Shown here: piece by piece, positions 46,605-58,884 of the stretch
Layout: the number at the start of each line of letters is the position of its first letter
Position numbering within the stretch: position 1 is the stretch's first letter
Assembly: GCA_024663395.1 (NCBI GenBank)
Contig: JANFAH010000022.1
Coordinates: 806,001 to 870,000 of the forward strand
Reading direction: 5' to 3'
Length of the DNA stretch: 64,000 bases
DNA from: Pisolithus tinctorius
Lineage: Eukaryota > Basidiomycota > Agaricomycetes > Boletales > Pisolithaceae
Position numbers and translations under genes: made by a program
Notes under the pieces: generated by a model
Told to the model about the DNA's origin: nothing
The model's input: only the letters and a program-made list of their open reading frames with translations
Databases searched by the model: none

Positions 46605-47555
46605 GAACCTCTTTTAAACAAAGCAGAGCAACAATTTGTACTTTACCCCATTCAGTACCCTGAGGTATGGTCACCATTTTCCATTTCACAAAGCAAAATA
46701 ACTTATTAAAAAAGATTTGGGACACATATAAGACTGCTGAAAGCATGTTCTGGATCACTGAGCAAATACAACTCAAACAAGACAATATTCAGTGGAACAA
46801 CCACTTAAATGATGGGGGACATTCTTTTGTCTCCTGCATTATTATTTTCTTCATTGTATTGCACAGCATCCACATCCCCAATCTACTCAAACAGTTGTCC
46901 ATTGAAATCCAGGTTGCTGAAGGCCAATGCTTTTATGGTTTTGAATCTGTGATAGAGAATGTTCATTCAGAAGTATGCTGTGTTCTCATCAACACCTTCA
47001 TCAAGAATTCAAATGATTGAGAGCTCTTATTCAATACAGTTGAAGACATTCTGCCTCTACAACAAAACACCCAATGGGCTCTGCAGTGGATCTCTGACAA
47101 TCACTCCACATTTGCCATCCATCTTGTCATCTTTGCTACCATGAAGACAATCGCCTGCTCCACCTCCTTTGCCATTTTAATCTGGTTAACAAAATGTCAA
47201 CTTCTGCCTGCATTGAATGCTTCCAATGAACTCATTCATCGAGACCTGCAATTACATGCTTGATTCACTTGCTTACTGTTTCACCATCTCTGCCATCGGC
47301 CTCACCCACTCATCATCAAAGAAATCATTCATGAGGCTGTTCAAATTCAGCATTGACTGCTCTGTGGTGAGTACCCCCAAAAAGCTGTCTCACAGACATT
47401 AAGTTTTCCAAGATGCAATCCCCCTTAGTGTCATTGGCATAAATCCTGACCTGATGAAGGAATACATCCAATTTATTGCAGATGACTTACTCCTTTTGCT
47501 AGGCAACAACAAATTGTACAATGCCATCAATCCATTCAAATCCATTCCCTCTAAG
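46605..47555 (+). pseudogene. Ribonucleotide reductase small-subunit (R2) relic
   Basis: R2 holds the di-iron centre and tyrosyl radical for deoxynucleotide synthesis. The order of blocks is right: QQFVLYPIQYPE, intron about 46662-46712, IWDTYKTAESMFWITEQIQL, WNNHLNDGGHSFVS, VAEGQCFYGFESVIENVHSE, WALQWISDN, NELIHRDLQLH, then after another intron VIGINPDLMKEYIQFIADDL and LGNNKLYNAINPF. Stops at KNSND-TGA, LQLHA-TGA and QIQH-TGA break it. Two iron-ligand glutamates are replaced: the block usually AxVEGIFFS reads ATMKTIACS, and the usual RDEGLH reads RDLQLH. It cannot be functional. It is probably a duplicated host gene copy. Confidence 0.85.
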
Positions 47556-47879
47556 CCCACATCCCAAACCACATGGTGTGCACCACAAACAAATTCTCCC
47601 CTCTTCACTGCCAAATCAAATGAAGGCATCAACACCAGATTTGTAAGTAATTCAAAACAAAGAAAGATGAACATCCTCTCAACTCAACCCACAAATTATC
47701 AAGCTCTCTCTTTGAATCATTTTAACCAATGCCAACAACCACTAGCATTTTCCTCTTCATATCCCCTGCCTATTCATGCTAGCATCCTCACTGCCATCAC
47801 TGCCATTTCACTTCATTGTAATATTCATTATCAAGTGTCAAACTACCCATACTTAGTTTATTTACTTCAAGCTGAATGG

Positions 47880-49751
47880 TGTCACACACCAAAGGTGTTG
47901 TGGACATGGTTACAGCTGACTCTGCCTAACTTGTCAACAAGTTGCACACAATGCCCATGTATGCAGATGAAGACTAAAGGCCTCATGTGTAGAAAGACTG
48001 CTGGACATGAACAGTCATCCTTCACACAAGAATGAGTCATCAGTGCTAAAGAGAAAAGAGGAAGCAAGTTAAGCATGCGTTAAAGGTTTTTAGTGCCCAT
48101 GTACAGCATTCCGGTTTTCATTGTATCTCTGCCATTTCCAAAATATCGACTCTGTTCTCACACTCACTTAAAGTGCTCAGCCCCACGATTCTGCCTTCCA
48201 AATTTGGAGAGGATCCTCGCACCCTATGCATTTCTACAGCACTCCATCCATCAGACACTCATTTTGCTAAGTCCATCAATCATGGCCACCTCTTCATCAA
48301 TCATCTTGCTTGTCTCATTTTCCAGAGACAGTGGCTATGTATATCTGCCAGGCATTCCCACCAACTTCTGTCCTGAAGCCCCCTGGTTCATCCCATCGTT
48401 GTCAGCCCCATCTCATCCCATGCAGCTTGGTCAGCATGTTCTCCTTGTCAGTATGACTTCCAGAAGGATGTTCTTTGGTCGCCTCAGGTCTGTCACTCAG
48501 TTAGAAAGGTCTTATGTGGTCATTTCAGTCTCTCCAGTTGATGAAGCATATGGATCATTCCTCCCTGCTCCCTGCACCGTCTTTATTCCAGTCTCATCCA
48601 TCATTCTTCCCACATTGTGACAGCTGCAGCATGGTCTACTGTTCTCCAGCCTCCCTGATCACATCCATGATGAGTATGACATGCATCTTGCCTTCTTACT
48701 GCAAGATCCAGCAGAAGACATCCCCCCTTCTCCTCCTCCTCCATCAGAGCCCTGTCCATGAAGCTTTTGTTAACTTCACTGAGAGGATGAAAGGGTGGGA
48801 GATGTGATTGCCTATGCTCCCATTGCCCCACAGACCCCCAATGCCCTAGCCCCCTTTGACACCTGACTCATGCCCTTCAGTTCTGGAGTTAATACTTCCT
48901 TGTCTGGAAACACCATCCATCTGTCATGCCATCTTTGGATCTAGAGATGTCTCCACTGAGATCTAACTTGCATCGCCACCCCCTAATGTGATATCAGTGC
49001 ACTTACTCAGTTTCTGTCTCCATTTGACTCATTTTGTGATATTTTGGCTATCCTTGACTCATTCATTGCCAATACTTACCAATCCTCTTTGCTTGCTTAC
49101 TTTTCATTTCTCACTTACTCATCATGATTACCCAGTCCTTACTCATTACTTACCAAGTGTTTGTGCCTTGTTTGTCACAAGCTGTGCTCCCCCCACAGTA
49201 TATAAACCCCCATGTACTTAGCTACACCCCAAGCAATCAAGTGAACCAGAAGCCATTCACTCAGCAGCCAGTCAGTTCAGCTCAGCATATCTTGTTGTTG
49301 ACAGTTGAGCCTCATTCAGAAGAGTCTATCTGTCATCATTCATATCATTGGTAGTTGAGGCTCATTTGGAAGAGTCTATCTGCCATCCTTCATCATCTGC
49401 AGTCCACTCCACACTTAGTCAGCAACCTTTTGCTTAGTCATTCCTCACTCCTGCATAACTCATTGTCAACTTGCACCAGGAGCACATTCTATTGAAGTCC
49501 ATCATTTCAAAAGTCCTTTCAGCTGAACACCTTCACTCTGTTCAGCATCCCCCATCCAGTCTTCACTTGTTCATCTGCTCTTGTGTAACTCATCAATGAC
49601 TTGTGCTAGGAGCACCCTCCACTTGAAGTCCCCCCCCACATTTAGGTTTTTCTGCACTCCAGGTTCCATGAGGCAAACCACCACTCACTCTTATTTGTCT
49701 TTTGTGTTGGATTTGTTTGGTTTATACCAGCTTTCCACACTTTGACTCACA
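47880..49751 (+). repeat. Long LTR, copy C (1.87 kb)
   Basis: Begins TGTCACACACC and ends GACTCACA, flanked by ATGG (47876-47879 and 49752-49755). The TATA box AGTATATAAACC lies near 49198. Sense is plus. No internal retrotransposon region adjoins. Confidence 0.88.
48282..48620 (+). pseudogene. ORF inside LTR copy C, shortened by a stop
   Basis: Same start MATSS and frame as in copies A and B. It ends early at TGA 48618-48620, where A has Arg (LPALRQLQ). The sequence beyond resembles the other copies in shifted frames. See copy A. Confidence 0.4.
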
Positions 49752-51404
49752 ATGGCCTCCCATCAAATGCTTGCTGACATAAATAAACATTAAGCTGTGT
49801 CCTGGATTGCCTGGAGGGCTGGTGTATACTACTTCGACAGAGTGACAAACCTCCAAACTCAAGACTTGTGGCAGCTTCCACATTGCCTTTGCAAGGGGCC
49901 AAGTGAAGTTACAACTGAGATCCACACTGTATCCCTCCAGGCAAGTAACTCACTTTTGCATGTCAACATGCTACTGAACTTCTCTTCACGTAGTGCTGTG
50001 ATCAACTTATGGATCATCATCGCAGATATGGAGGGTGCATATGCCATCTTGCACTATCTGCCATTCTTCATTTGGAGGTACATGAAATTCCAGCATGGTG
50101 AACAATTTGGTCCTGTGCTCTGGCTGCAAAGGTGAGGTCATAGCAGTTGGAGTGGATGTCAAATGGTGGAAAGATGGAGACTGCATCTGCCCTAACTTCG
50201 CACTGGAGCACATTTGTGGAGATCTTATGGAGGAAATCAAGGCCAGTGCCCTCAGTGGGGACACTGATGGTGTCCTGAGGAAATACATCAATGTTCCTGC
50301 TTATGCACCCCCAGGTCATGCATTGTTGCTGAATCTCTAGCCAGTGTATTATCTGTATTCCCAACCTCTTGTCATATGAAGAGGCTTCGACCCTACTGTA
50401 AGCCCCACACTGTCTCTAACAATGCAATTAGGTTGAATAATGTGTAACAGGGGTGTGGCACTGACCCCCTGAAAGCATGAAAGACAGAGACTATGTTCTT
50501 GGCCTTCAGAATTAGTGGTGTGTCAATGTGTGCCACTTCAAACTTTTTATGGTTAGGACTGCGATGACAGTTGGTTGTAACACAGCTTTGCTGCTCAGAT
50601 AGCTCTTGTGTCTGGTGCAAGTGTAATTGTGACATCCTCCATGGATGAGAAGTTGGAGATAGCGAGGAAATTGGGTGTTCAGCTTTGAATCAGCTACAAG
50701 AAGACCCCCAACTGAGATGAGGAGATTGTGTGCCTAATGTGGATTTTCTCAACAGTGGCAGATAATCAATGGTTCATGCTTTGTGGACTGGGGGTAGGGG
50801 GACCATGTCATCGGAGTGGGTGGATCAAATACACTTCAGAAGTCTAGTAGGTCTGTTAAGGACTCTGGATATGTTCACATATGGGCTTCTTATCTGGGGT
50901 GTGTTTGTCAGTGTGGGTGGAACAACAGGCACTGACATGCTCAAGGGTAAACAGGAGATTCTGGTAAATACTGTCATCTAAATTGCTATCACCACAGTAT
51001 TCTTGTCAGTTCCATTATGCAGTAAATGCGGTATGTTCTGTTGCATTGACATCCATTCACCCTACATGAAGATTTGAGGATATGAATTGCTTGTTCACAG
51101 CTTGTAACCCCCATTTCACCATTGAAAGTCTTCCCTTTCCAACAGGCGATAGATGTGTACACTTAGAATCACAAAAACATGTCAGAGAGGTTGTTATTCA
51201 GGAATCGAAGGATTAAAGATAGGAGGCATGGTCGAAGGCTGCAGAATGACTTCTATATTTTTATATACAATTTACCTGTACATTTGACATCAAGTCTCCA
51301 CTCAGAAACACTGTGTTTATATGAAGGGAATCGAAGATGGTGAGGGCACTGAAGTGATGCATGAGAACCAAAACATGTGTTTGATTTCCTATCATTGTTC
51401 CTAT
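49752..51404 (+). other. Unrecognised coding-like stretch
   Basis: Open pieces at 49797-50135, 50095-50340 (VLCSGCKGEVIAVGVDVKWW) and 50769-50981 (SLVGLLRTLDMFTYGLLIWG) look protein-like but match no family I know. Confidence 0.3.
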
Positions 51405-53127
51405 CCATGTCGATGTTTACCACATGGCTTTGGAAACTCAAATGGAACTTTGAGTAATGCATGTTTCATCTCTGCAGCATTATTGGGAAGACCAAGCCTT
51501 TTCAGGTCTGCAGGAGTGAGCTTAGTGATCTGGCACCCTACAACACATCACCATGTAATGTCTGCTGGAAAAGCCCATAAGAACATACCCATTGACTTGA
51601 AGAGTGTATTAATGCTATCCAAGAAGCAAGATTAGGGAAAGCTTGGCACAAGTTACATCTCACTTATGACTGTGTAGAGTGACTCAGATCTTTGGCTACT
51701 ATTTCAGTATTCATTGCATAATCATCAACATGCAGGCACAGTGCAAACATGTGTGTTAGCAGTAGCATCTCTTTCTGAGACATGAATTGTGACCTATTCA
51801 ACCATAATCAAAATGTGTCAGCCTCTCCACTACATAGGAAGTGTGGGAAACATTGACTTGGAAGATGTCTCCATAAATCAAGACAACAGACCATCTGCAA
51901 CAATGGACAGCATAGACATTAACTTCTCTGGCAGAGAGACTTTTCCAACATTGTTTTGGATGGCCAATTGCCGGAACAGCATCATATACATGATGTACTG
52001 AAGAATCTTGCTGGACAGAAAGTCAGTGGGCAACCTTTGAATATGTGGAAGACATACATGTTAGTTGTGCTAGGAGATGAAGAGTCACAGATTGACTACA
52101 ATTGCTGATTGATCCATTTGGATCTTTGAAACAGAAGGAGTGGTATTCATTGGTTTTGTCCAACAATCAAAAATGGAGCTTTGGATAGCATTTTCCATTT
52201 GGTCTCAGGGATTATATTGTGAAGGGGATAAACTTTGCTAGGGGCAGTAGCTTCCACATTATAAGGAGGAACCAAATGTGTGCTATCAGCTGTGGCCTGA
52301 GACTCCTCTGATGACCCCAGTAAGTAGGTTGAAGCAATGTAGGGAGAATGGAAAAGTGAACGTTTGGACAGCATAACTTGAGTGCTCTTTTGTATGCTCT
52401 CCTATTGATGATCTACCACAGTTTCCATGGCAGAAACATTGACCTTATTCTGCTCCTGTGCCTTGATAGCCAGTTTGGCCTTTTTGGTACCAAACAACTC
52501 ACCCAGTGCAGCACGAGCTTCCAGCTGCTGGAGCACTGAGACAGCTATAGGTTCTTGCCCTTTAAGGGCCTTAACATTGTGTGTAAGGTTGTGGAGAGGT
52601 GCTGAATGGATAGTGGTTTTGCCAGTTTTCTTGTCATGCACACCAATCAAGTACCTGTAAGAAGGCAGGTAAGTGGTGTCAGAAAGGTCAGATAGAATAG
52701 TAGCTTAGAGTAGGGCACACCAACATCCTGCTGCCTGGTTGGCCAAGTGGAAGTTGATGGAGTCAGTTTCCCTGGCAATAAGAGTGGGTAAATCAACAAA
52801 CTTGGCATCATCTGAGTCTTCTACAACTTTTGCATCGCCCCTGGTCTGGTAGCAACTGAATGTAGTTGATTTGGAGGGTTTGACAGAGGGGAAATTAGCT
52901 GGGTTGAGACGGTGGTCAGGAGTTGATCAGGCTTCCCTTGAACTATCATCAACAGGGTCAGTGAACCCACCGAGAACATGCCCCAGTTGCGATTTAGGCT
53001 GAGTGGACAGCACAATGGAGGCCTTTGCATTGTCTCCAGCTTCACTGCACTTATGCTTGTTTGAAACTGAGAGCCACAGTTCAGAGGATTTTGAATCCAC
53101 ACCAAGTTGTAAGGTCAGCCCCAGCAC
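51405..53127 (-). pseudogene. RNA polymerase I subunit A49 (RPA49/POLR1E-type) relic
   Basis: A49 forms a heterodimer with A34.5 on RNA polymerase I. The relic starts with IVLSTQPKSQLGHVL, followed by an intron ending ACCCAG near 52880, then NFPSVKPSKSTTFSCYQTR. Next come YLIGVHDKKTGKTTIHSAPL and ALGELFGTKKAKLAIKAQEQ, then VVDH. After TAG at 52402-52404 (same frame) it reads VPPYNVEATAPSKVYPLHNI and IPETKWKML. The C-terminal winged-helix part survives as LLTHMFALCLHVDDYA (near 51750) and LTPADLKRLGLPNNAAEMKH (near 51500). Several stops follow, so it is a dead copy. The order of blocks and spliced structure suggest a duplicated genomic gene, not a retrocopy. Confidence 0.82.
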
Positions 53128-54570
53128 ATGAATCTATTCATCTGATTATTCTATGCTAAAGGCCAACATCTAGGCCTGGTGCTGCTTGCCCTATGACATT
53201 GTACAGATTGCTACCATAGTCATTTCAGTCTGGGTCCACCAGCTGGGGTGCTGCAACTGTGAACATGTTGCTTGCTCATTTTTTCCTTTCTGCCATGATG
53301 TCCAAAGCTTGGTCTCAGAGTTAGAGCCATTCCTCAGCTACTGCTCCCAAGCTGGAAGACTTAATTTTCACCAAAGAATGGCCCTGCCCAGCAAACTGGT
53401 GTGCATCCCTCTGTGGCTGTGATGAGGGACCAGTCAATGAGAAAGGAGATTGGTTTTGGTGACATTAGGAGATGCACTTGTGGAGGTGTTGGCATCCACT
53501 GATGGAGGAAATGGGGCATGCAGTTGAACCGCTGTCAAAAGGAGGTATATGCCCTTGTGATGACAAGATGGGGTAAGAAGCTTTCATTGTCCATTGAAAG
53601 AACATGCCATTAGCTGAGTGAGGACAAGTAGCATCAATGAGGCTGATGTGCTACAGGAGGTTATTCAGAACACCTGAGACAGAGGAAAGCTCATTAACAG
53701 AGTGGAACATTGTTACTGTATGAAGTTGCTTACTCTCATTACTCCCATCAGCACCACACATATGCTCCCAAGGAACACTCCAACAAGTGCCAGACTGATG
53801 TTTCTCGAGAAAGACAGTATGTCTATTCCAGGTGTTTGGCATGCGCCATCCAAAGGTAGAGGTGACATGAGGTATGTGAGAACATGCACAATTATATCCC
53901 CATAGGACAATGAGCTGACAGTTGAGGATGGCAGAGATAGGAGGTTTATTGCAGACAAGGAAGCATGTGAGCAGAATGGACATCAAGTGTAATAGCATCA
54001 GATGTGTGGTGGGAGGCCACTACTGGGATCCCAGAGTTGAGGTGTAAGGTGCTGCAGGCAGGCCACTGTACAGCCACTTCTGCAGAAACACACCTGCTCA
54101 GTAAACTTGACACCCTGCTTGCAAGCATAGGAGACTGACCTCAGTGATCAATGGTCAACAATAGGGTTAGCTGAAAAGAAATTGGGGTTAGTCACATGTT
54201 TCTGGGCCTGTTATTGGCAGACAGCCATCAATCAGTGCTGAAGCTGCCCCAATGCAGACAACAATGCACAATGACAATGAGTGAGTAAGCCACAGTGAAG
54301 GTAGATGCTGAATGAGCATCAGCAATGGACCTCTCATTTACCTGCTTGATGCAGCAAGTAGTGGTGCCAAATGACCTTTCTGCATTGACAGTTTGTACAC
54401 ACTCATGATGTTTTCAGACTGAGATTATTGTGGCAGTGCAGTGATGTGACCTTGCTACCATCTGAGAACTGGTCAAATCTGGAAAAGCAACTGTCAGTGA
54501 TAGAGACAGTCAAAACCTATAGGTGTTTGCCATTCATTTACACCATTGTCATTTACACACATTCCCCTAG
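53128..54570. other. No recognisable gene
   Basis: Short ORFs on both strands only. A decayed N-terminal part of the AKR1-type gene may begin near 54428, but I could not recognise it. Confidence 0.4.
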
Positions 54571-54692
54571 TACACCTCTCCATTGGGCAGTGATCAACAT
54601 GCAGCTGGCTACTTGTCATCACCTCATAGAGCAAGGTGCAGATGTAGATGCAGTTGGGGGTGATTTACAAGCTACTTCTTTGCAGTGGGCCG

Positions 54693-54859
54693 TGTTGAAG
54701 TGTTGTCATCTTTACCTGACTTTTGCTTACATCATACAAGCTTACATAATAAATCTTCGCACTTAGGATGTTTGTTTTTCCTTCAGGTGTACCTCAGACT
54801 TCTTCTAACTGAAGCCTGAGTCTCCTTCCTAGGTCCCTTGTCTCAGCTTACCTTCAAGA
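54693..54859 (+). repeat. 5' LTR of the copia element (167 bp)
   Basis: Bases 54693-54820 are identical to 59676-59803. Bases 54821-54859 match 61423-61461 with five transitions, four of them from two decayed CpG sites. It continues without interruption where the 3' LTR has an intron-like insertion. Confidence 0.85.
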
Positions 54860-57800
54860 GGTTATGTGCCCCAAGCAGCTCTAACCTTACAGTAGCAAAC
54901 TTGAACCAAGTGGTACCACAGTATACATTAAGACATGTCATCTGGACCTTCAGCATCAACATCTTGGGCTCTAGGCCCATCCACAAGTGCAAGTACATCA
55001 GCCTCTACTTCTACAAGAGTCTTGCAAGGCTTGAGTTGACTCTATGACATAGCTCCCCTTGCAGATGATGGTTTGAACTATCAAATGTGGAAATTCCAAA
55101 TGTGAAAAGTCTTAACAGTTCATGGCCTCTGGACTGTTGTTGCTGGTACAGACATGGAGGTAAAACCTCCAGACCAGAAAACTCATCCTGATGAGTATGA
55201 GGAATGGCTCCTCAAGGACCAGGAAGCATGTGTGCAAATCACACTCACACTCAAGGATGAACCCCTTAGTGGAGTACTATATGCAAAAACTACTACTGAG
55301 ACATGGAAGAAACTTGGTGAGAGATACAAAGGAAAAGGAAAGCAGACTATTGCTTGCCTTGTCAGCAAGTTGTTCTGAGGAACACTTGCAGATGACCAAC
55401 TGATGGAAATGCAGCTGAATGCAATGCATCAGAAGGCTCACATCCTCACCTCACTTGGACAACCACTTGAGGACTCACTTGTAGCCATTGTGATGGTCAT
55501 CTTGCTCCCACCATCATACTCTACCCTCTGCACAATCCTAATGTCATCAAATGACAAGATAACTCCTGAGATGGTTATTTCCCAAGTCCTTGTCAAAGAA
55601 AAGTCACAACAAAGTTTGAAATCACATTCTGCTCTTGCCACAAAGATGAACACAGACAAGAAGTTAAAAGTGGCAGACAAGAAGAGAAAAGAGAAGAAGT
55701 GTGCCTATGCACCATGTGGCAAGATGGGACACACAGTGGACAAATGCTACAAGAAGAAAGTGGATGAAGCAGCTAAAGGTCCATCCCAAAGTACCTCACA
55801 TGGGGATAAGGACAAGTCTAAGGAGAAGTCAGAACTGACAGCAAAGATTGCATCTGTGGCAGAAGAAGAGGAAGGCCCTCTTCACTTGTTTGTAGCTTGC
55901 ACATGTCCAGAAACCAGCACATCAGAGTGGGTTGTAGACTCTGGGGCCTCCACACACATGTGCTGCCAGTGGTCATGGTTTATGATGTTCAGAAAACTGG
56001 TACCCTCTCAACCAGTGATCATCAGCAACAGCAGAACAATCCAAGCCATAGGCAAGGGGAGAGTTGAACTCTCCATGCACCTCAAGGATGGACACACAAG
56101 CAAAACCATCCTATGAGACATATACTATGTTCCTGATCTTGACATGAATCTTGTGTCAGTCCCCTCTTTGGCCTTGAAAGGACTAAAGGTTACCTTTGGA
56201 AAATGGACATGCCAGGTTTGTGCAGAAGGCCAGGTTGTAGCTCTCACCACCAAACACAGATCCCTTTACATACTTGAAGCGAGTGTCATATCAGGGAGCC
56301 ATGCTGCCTATACCATCAATACCCCAGATGCACTTGATGCGAATGAGCCATACATGGCTCTCACCTCTTGGACAATGTCCAAAGCTACTCTAATTACATG
56401 GCACTGCTGTCTTGGACATGCCAATGTCAAACATGTCCTAAATCTGTTGGACAAGGACATGGTGTCTGGAAGGGATATCATAGGGACTAGGGAGATCAGC
56501 ACACACACATGCAAGGCCTGCCTCAAAGGCAAACAACACCAGGACCCTATCTCATTGAAGTCAGATGTGGAAAATCCTTGCATACTACATCAGACCTGCA
56601 CAGATGTGTGTGGACCCATGGAGACAACAGCACAGACAGGCCACAAGTACTTTGTGACCTTCATCGATAGCCATTCACATCATCTAGTGGTAAAATTGGC
56701 TAAATCAAAGGACAAAGTCTTTGCACTCATGAAGCAGTACTTCAAGAGAGCAGAAGCAGAGACAGGTTGTTGGCCAAACTACCTTCGCAACAATGGTGGT
56801 GGCAAATATGGCTTGAAGGAATTTGAAGCCTACCTGAAGTCCAAAGGGATACATCATGAGAAGATGAATGCATATACACCACAAGAAAATGGAGTAGCAG
56901 AGCACATGAACCACACCATCATAGAATCTGCACATGCCATGCTAAGTGATGCTGGCCTACCCAACAAGTACTGGGGAGATGCAATCCTCCATGCAGCACA
57001 CATAATAAATTGCCTGCCTACAAGGGCACTCAAGCAAGATCTTACACCCTACGAAGCATACACAGGAAATAAACCAGTAATTTCTCATCTACAGGTTTTT
57101 GGATGCACAGCACATACCCACATACTGGGAGTTATGTCCATTGAATGTCAGTTCCTAGGCTACTCAGAGAACAAGAAGGTGTACACCTGTGTACAGAAGA
57201 CTTTGGGTCAGATTGTGGAGTCATGTGATGTCATTTTCAATGAGGGAGATGGGACAGACAAGTCCTGAGTCCAGATTGATGTTGTCATCAAGGAAACAAA
57301 GCCTGTAGTGCCCACTATCAGTGATCAGAATGCTTGAGGGCACAAGTACCCACCCACAGAGGAAAATAGCAGCTCTGACAGCTTGGATGCAGCCTCAGAA
57401 GGAGGAAATAACCTAGTACATGACTTGGGGGACATAGACGACACTATGGCTACCAATGGCGATGAGGTGATCGCAAACGATCAGGTTGTTTCATCATCTG
57501 AGCCCAGAATTCAAGTCCAGAGTGAAAAAGGTGTTAGTGGGTTGAACCATGGGAATGACAAGGACAAACACACCTTGGAACGAAGGTGCCAGGTGATGCC
57601 TATGCCTGGTCAATGCCCTGGGTCATCACACACACCTCCAGGACCATATCTGGTCCCAATTCCACCTCCAGGCATCAGAAGATCATCTAGAATTTGAAAA
57701 ATGCCTGTAAAAGATGATGATCAATGGTATTTTGTCAACACCTATGAATGATGGACACTACCTGTGGCAGAGGACACTGTGGGAAGGGACAAAGGTGGTG

Positions 57801-58684
57801 GGAGTGGTGAGAGAGCACCAGAAAGCATGGAAATGGCAAGTGAAGGCAGTGATAAGCCTCATGGTGAACAGCAACACCACAATGCTTACCAAGCAAACAC
57901 ATCATGTGATCATGAACCCACAACCTTTGCAGAGGCAATGCATTGTCCTGACACTGATTGCTGGTATGCAGCCATGGCTGATGAACTCACAACATTTAAA
58001 AATATAGGATTATACGAGGAGGTTCCTCAGCCACCTGATTGACAGATCATTGACTTGAAATGGGTCTACAAAATAAAATGAGGACTGACAGGTGAAATTG
58101 ACAAATACAAGGTGCAACTCATCACAAAAGGGTTTACACAGGTGCATGGCATTGACTACATGGAGACATTTGTGCCCATAGCCAAGTTCTCTGTGATAAG
58201 AATTCTGCTTGCCCTTGCCACTAAGTACAACCTCAAAGTTCATCAGATGGATGTGAAATCTGCCTTTGTAAATGGCAAACTCAAGGAAGAAATTTATCTT
58301 CATCCCCCTCCAGGTTTTCATGACTCTAGCAACATTGTCTGGCACCTTCATCATGCGCTTTACAGACTCAAACAAGCTCCAAAATCTGGTATATGAGACT
58401 TCAAGAAGTCTTCAGGTCACTTGGATTCACATGCAGTGACACAGACCATAGTCTATTTTTCAAGGTCAAAGATGGTGCCCTAATCATTGTAGCTGTGTAT
58501 GTCGATGATAAACTAATCCTGTTGAAGAGTTGCAAAGCCATCAAATGCTTAAAAACCCAACTGTCAGCTGAGTATGACCTCTCAGACTTGGGGGAAGCTC
58601 ATTGGATACTCAGGATGGAGATTATATGAGACCATGACAAGGGAATGATAGAACTCTCCCAATGTCACTATATAGAGTTGATTC

Positions 58685-58884
58685 TGTTGAATTTGAGATC
58701 ATGTGACCTCAGGGCCAACTACCCTACTGCTTGCCAAGCAGTGAACAACTAAAGGAAAATATGACCAAGCCAGGATTTGAACCCAGGACCCCCTGGCATA
58801 TACCCAGGTGCTCTAACCACTGAGCTACCTGGCCTTGGGTACTCATTGGCACTTGTAGGATTAGTGCAGATTACTACTCCAACA
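58685..58884. mobile_element. 200-bp TG..CA terminal-repeat-like insertion containing a tRNA-like sequence
   Basis: It begins TGTTGAATTTG and ends TACTCCAACA, so the ends form the inverted pair TGTTG/CAACA typical of LTRs. It is flanked by a 5-bp duplication GATTC (58680-58684 and 58885-58889). Removing the insert and one duplication restores the copia frame (IELILKHIGMQNGQ). It could be a solo LTR of a small TRIM-type element, or a tRNA-derived SINE whose ends happen to look LTR-like. Confidence 0.8.
58763..58834 (-). tRNA. tRNA-like sequence inside the 200-bp insertion (probably not a functional tRNA)
   Basis: The 72 nt on the minus strand fold as a cloverleaf. The acceptor stem is GGCCAGG with CTTGGTC (two or three wobbles). 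A D-arm GCTCAGTGGTTAGAGC is followed by anticodon stem CCTGG/CCAGG with loop GTATATG, and T-loop TTCAAAT. Box A (TAGCTCAGTGG) and box B (GGTTCAAATCC, one CpG-type change from GGTTCGAATCC) are well preserved. The anticodon is odd: the expected U33 is displaced and ATA would be read. It is best taken as an RNA polymerase III promoter module of a mobile element. Confidence 0.7.

Noticed and set aside
58763..58834. A functional cellular tRNA gene
   Set aside because: Abnormal anticodon loop, several wobble pairs and location inside an insertion with a target duplication indicate a mobile-element module.
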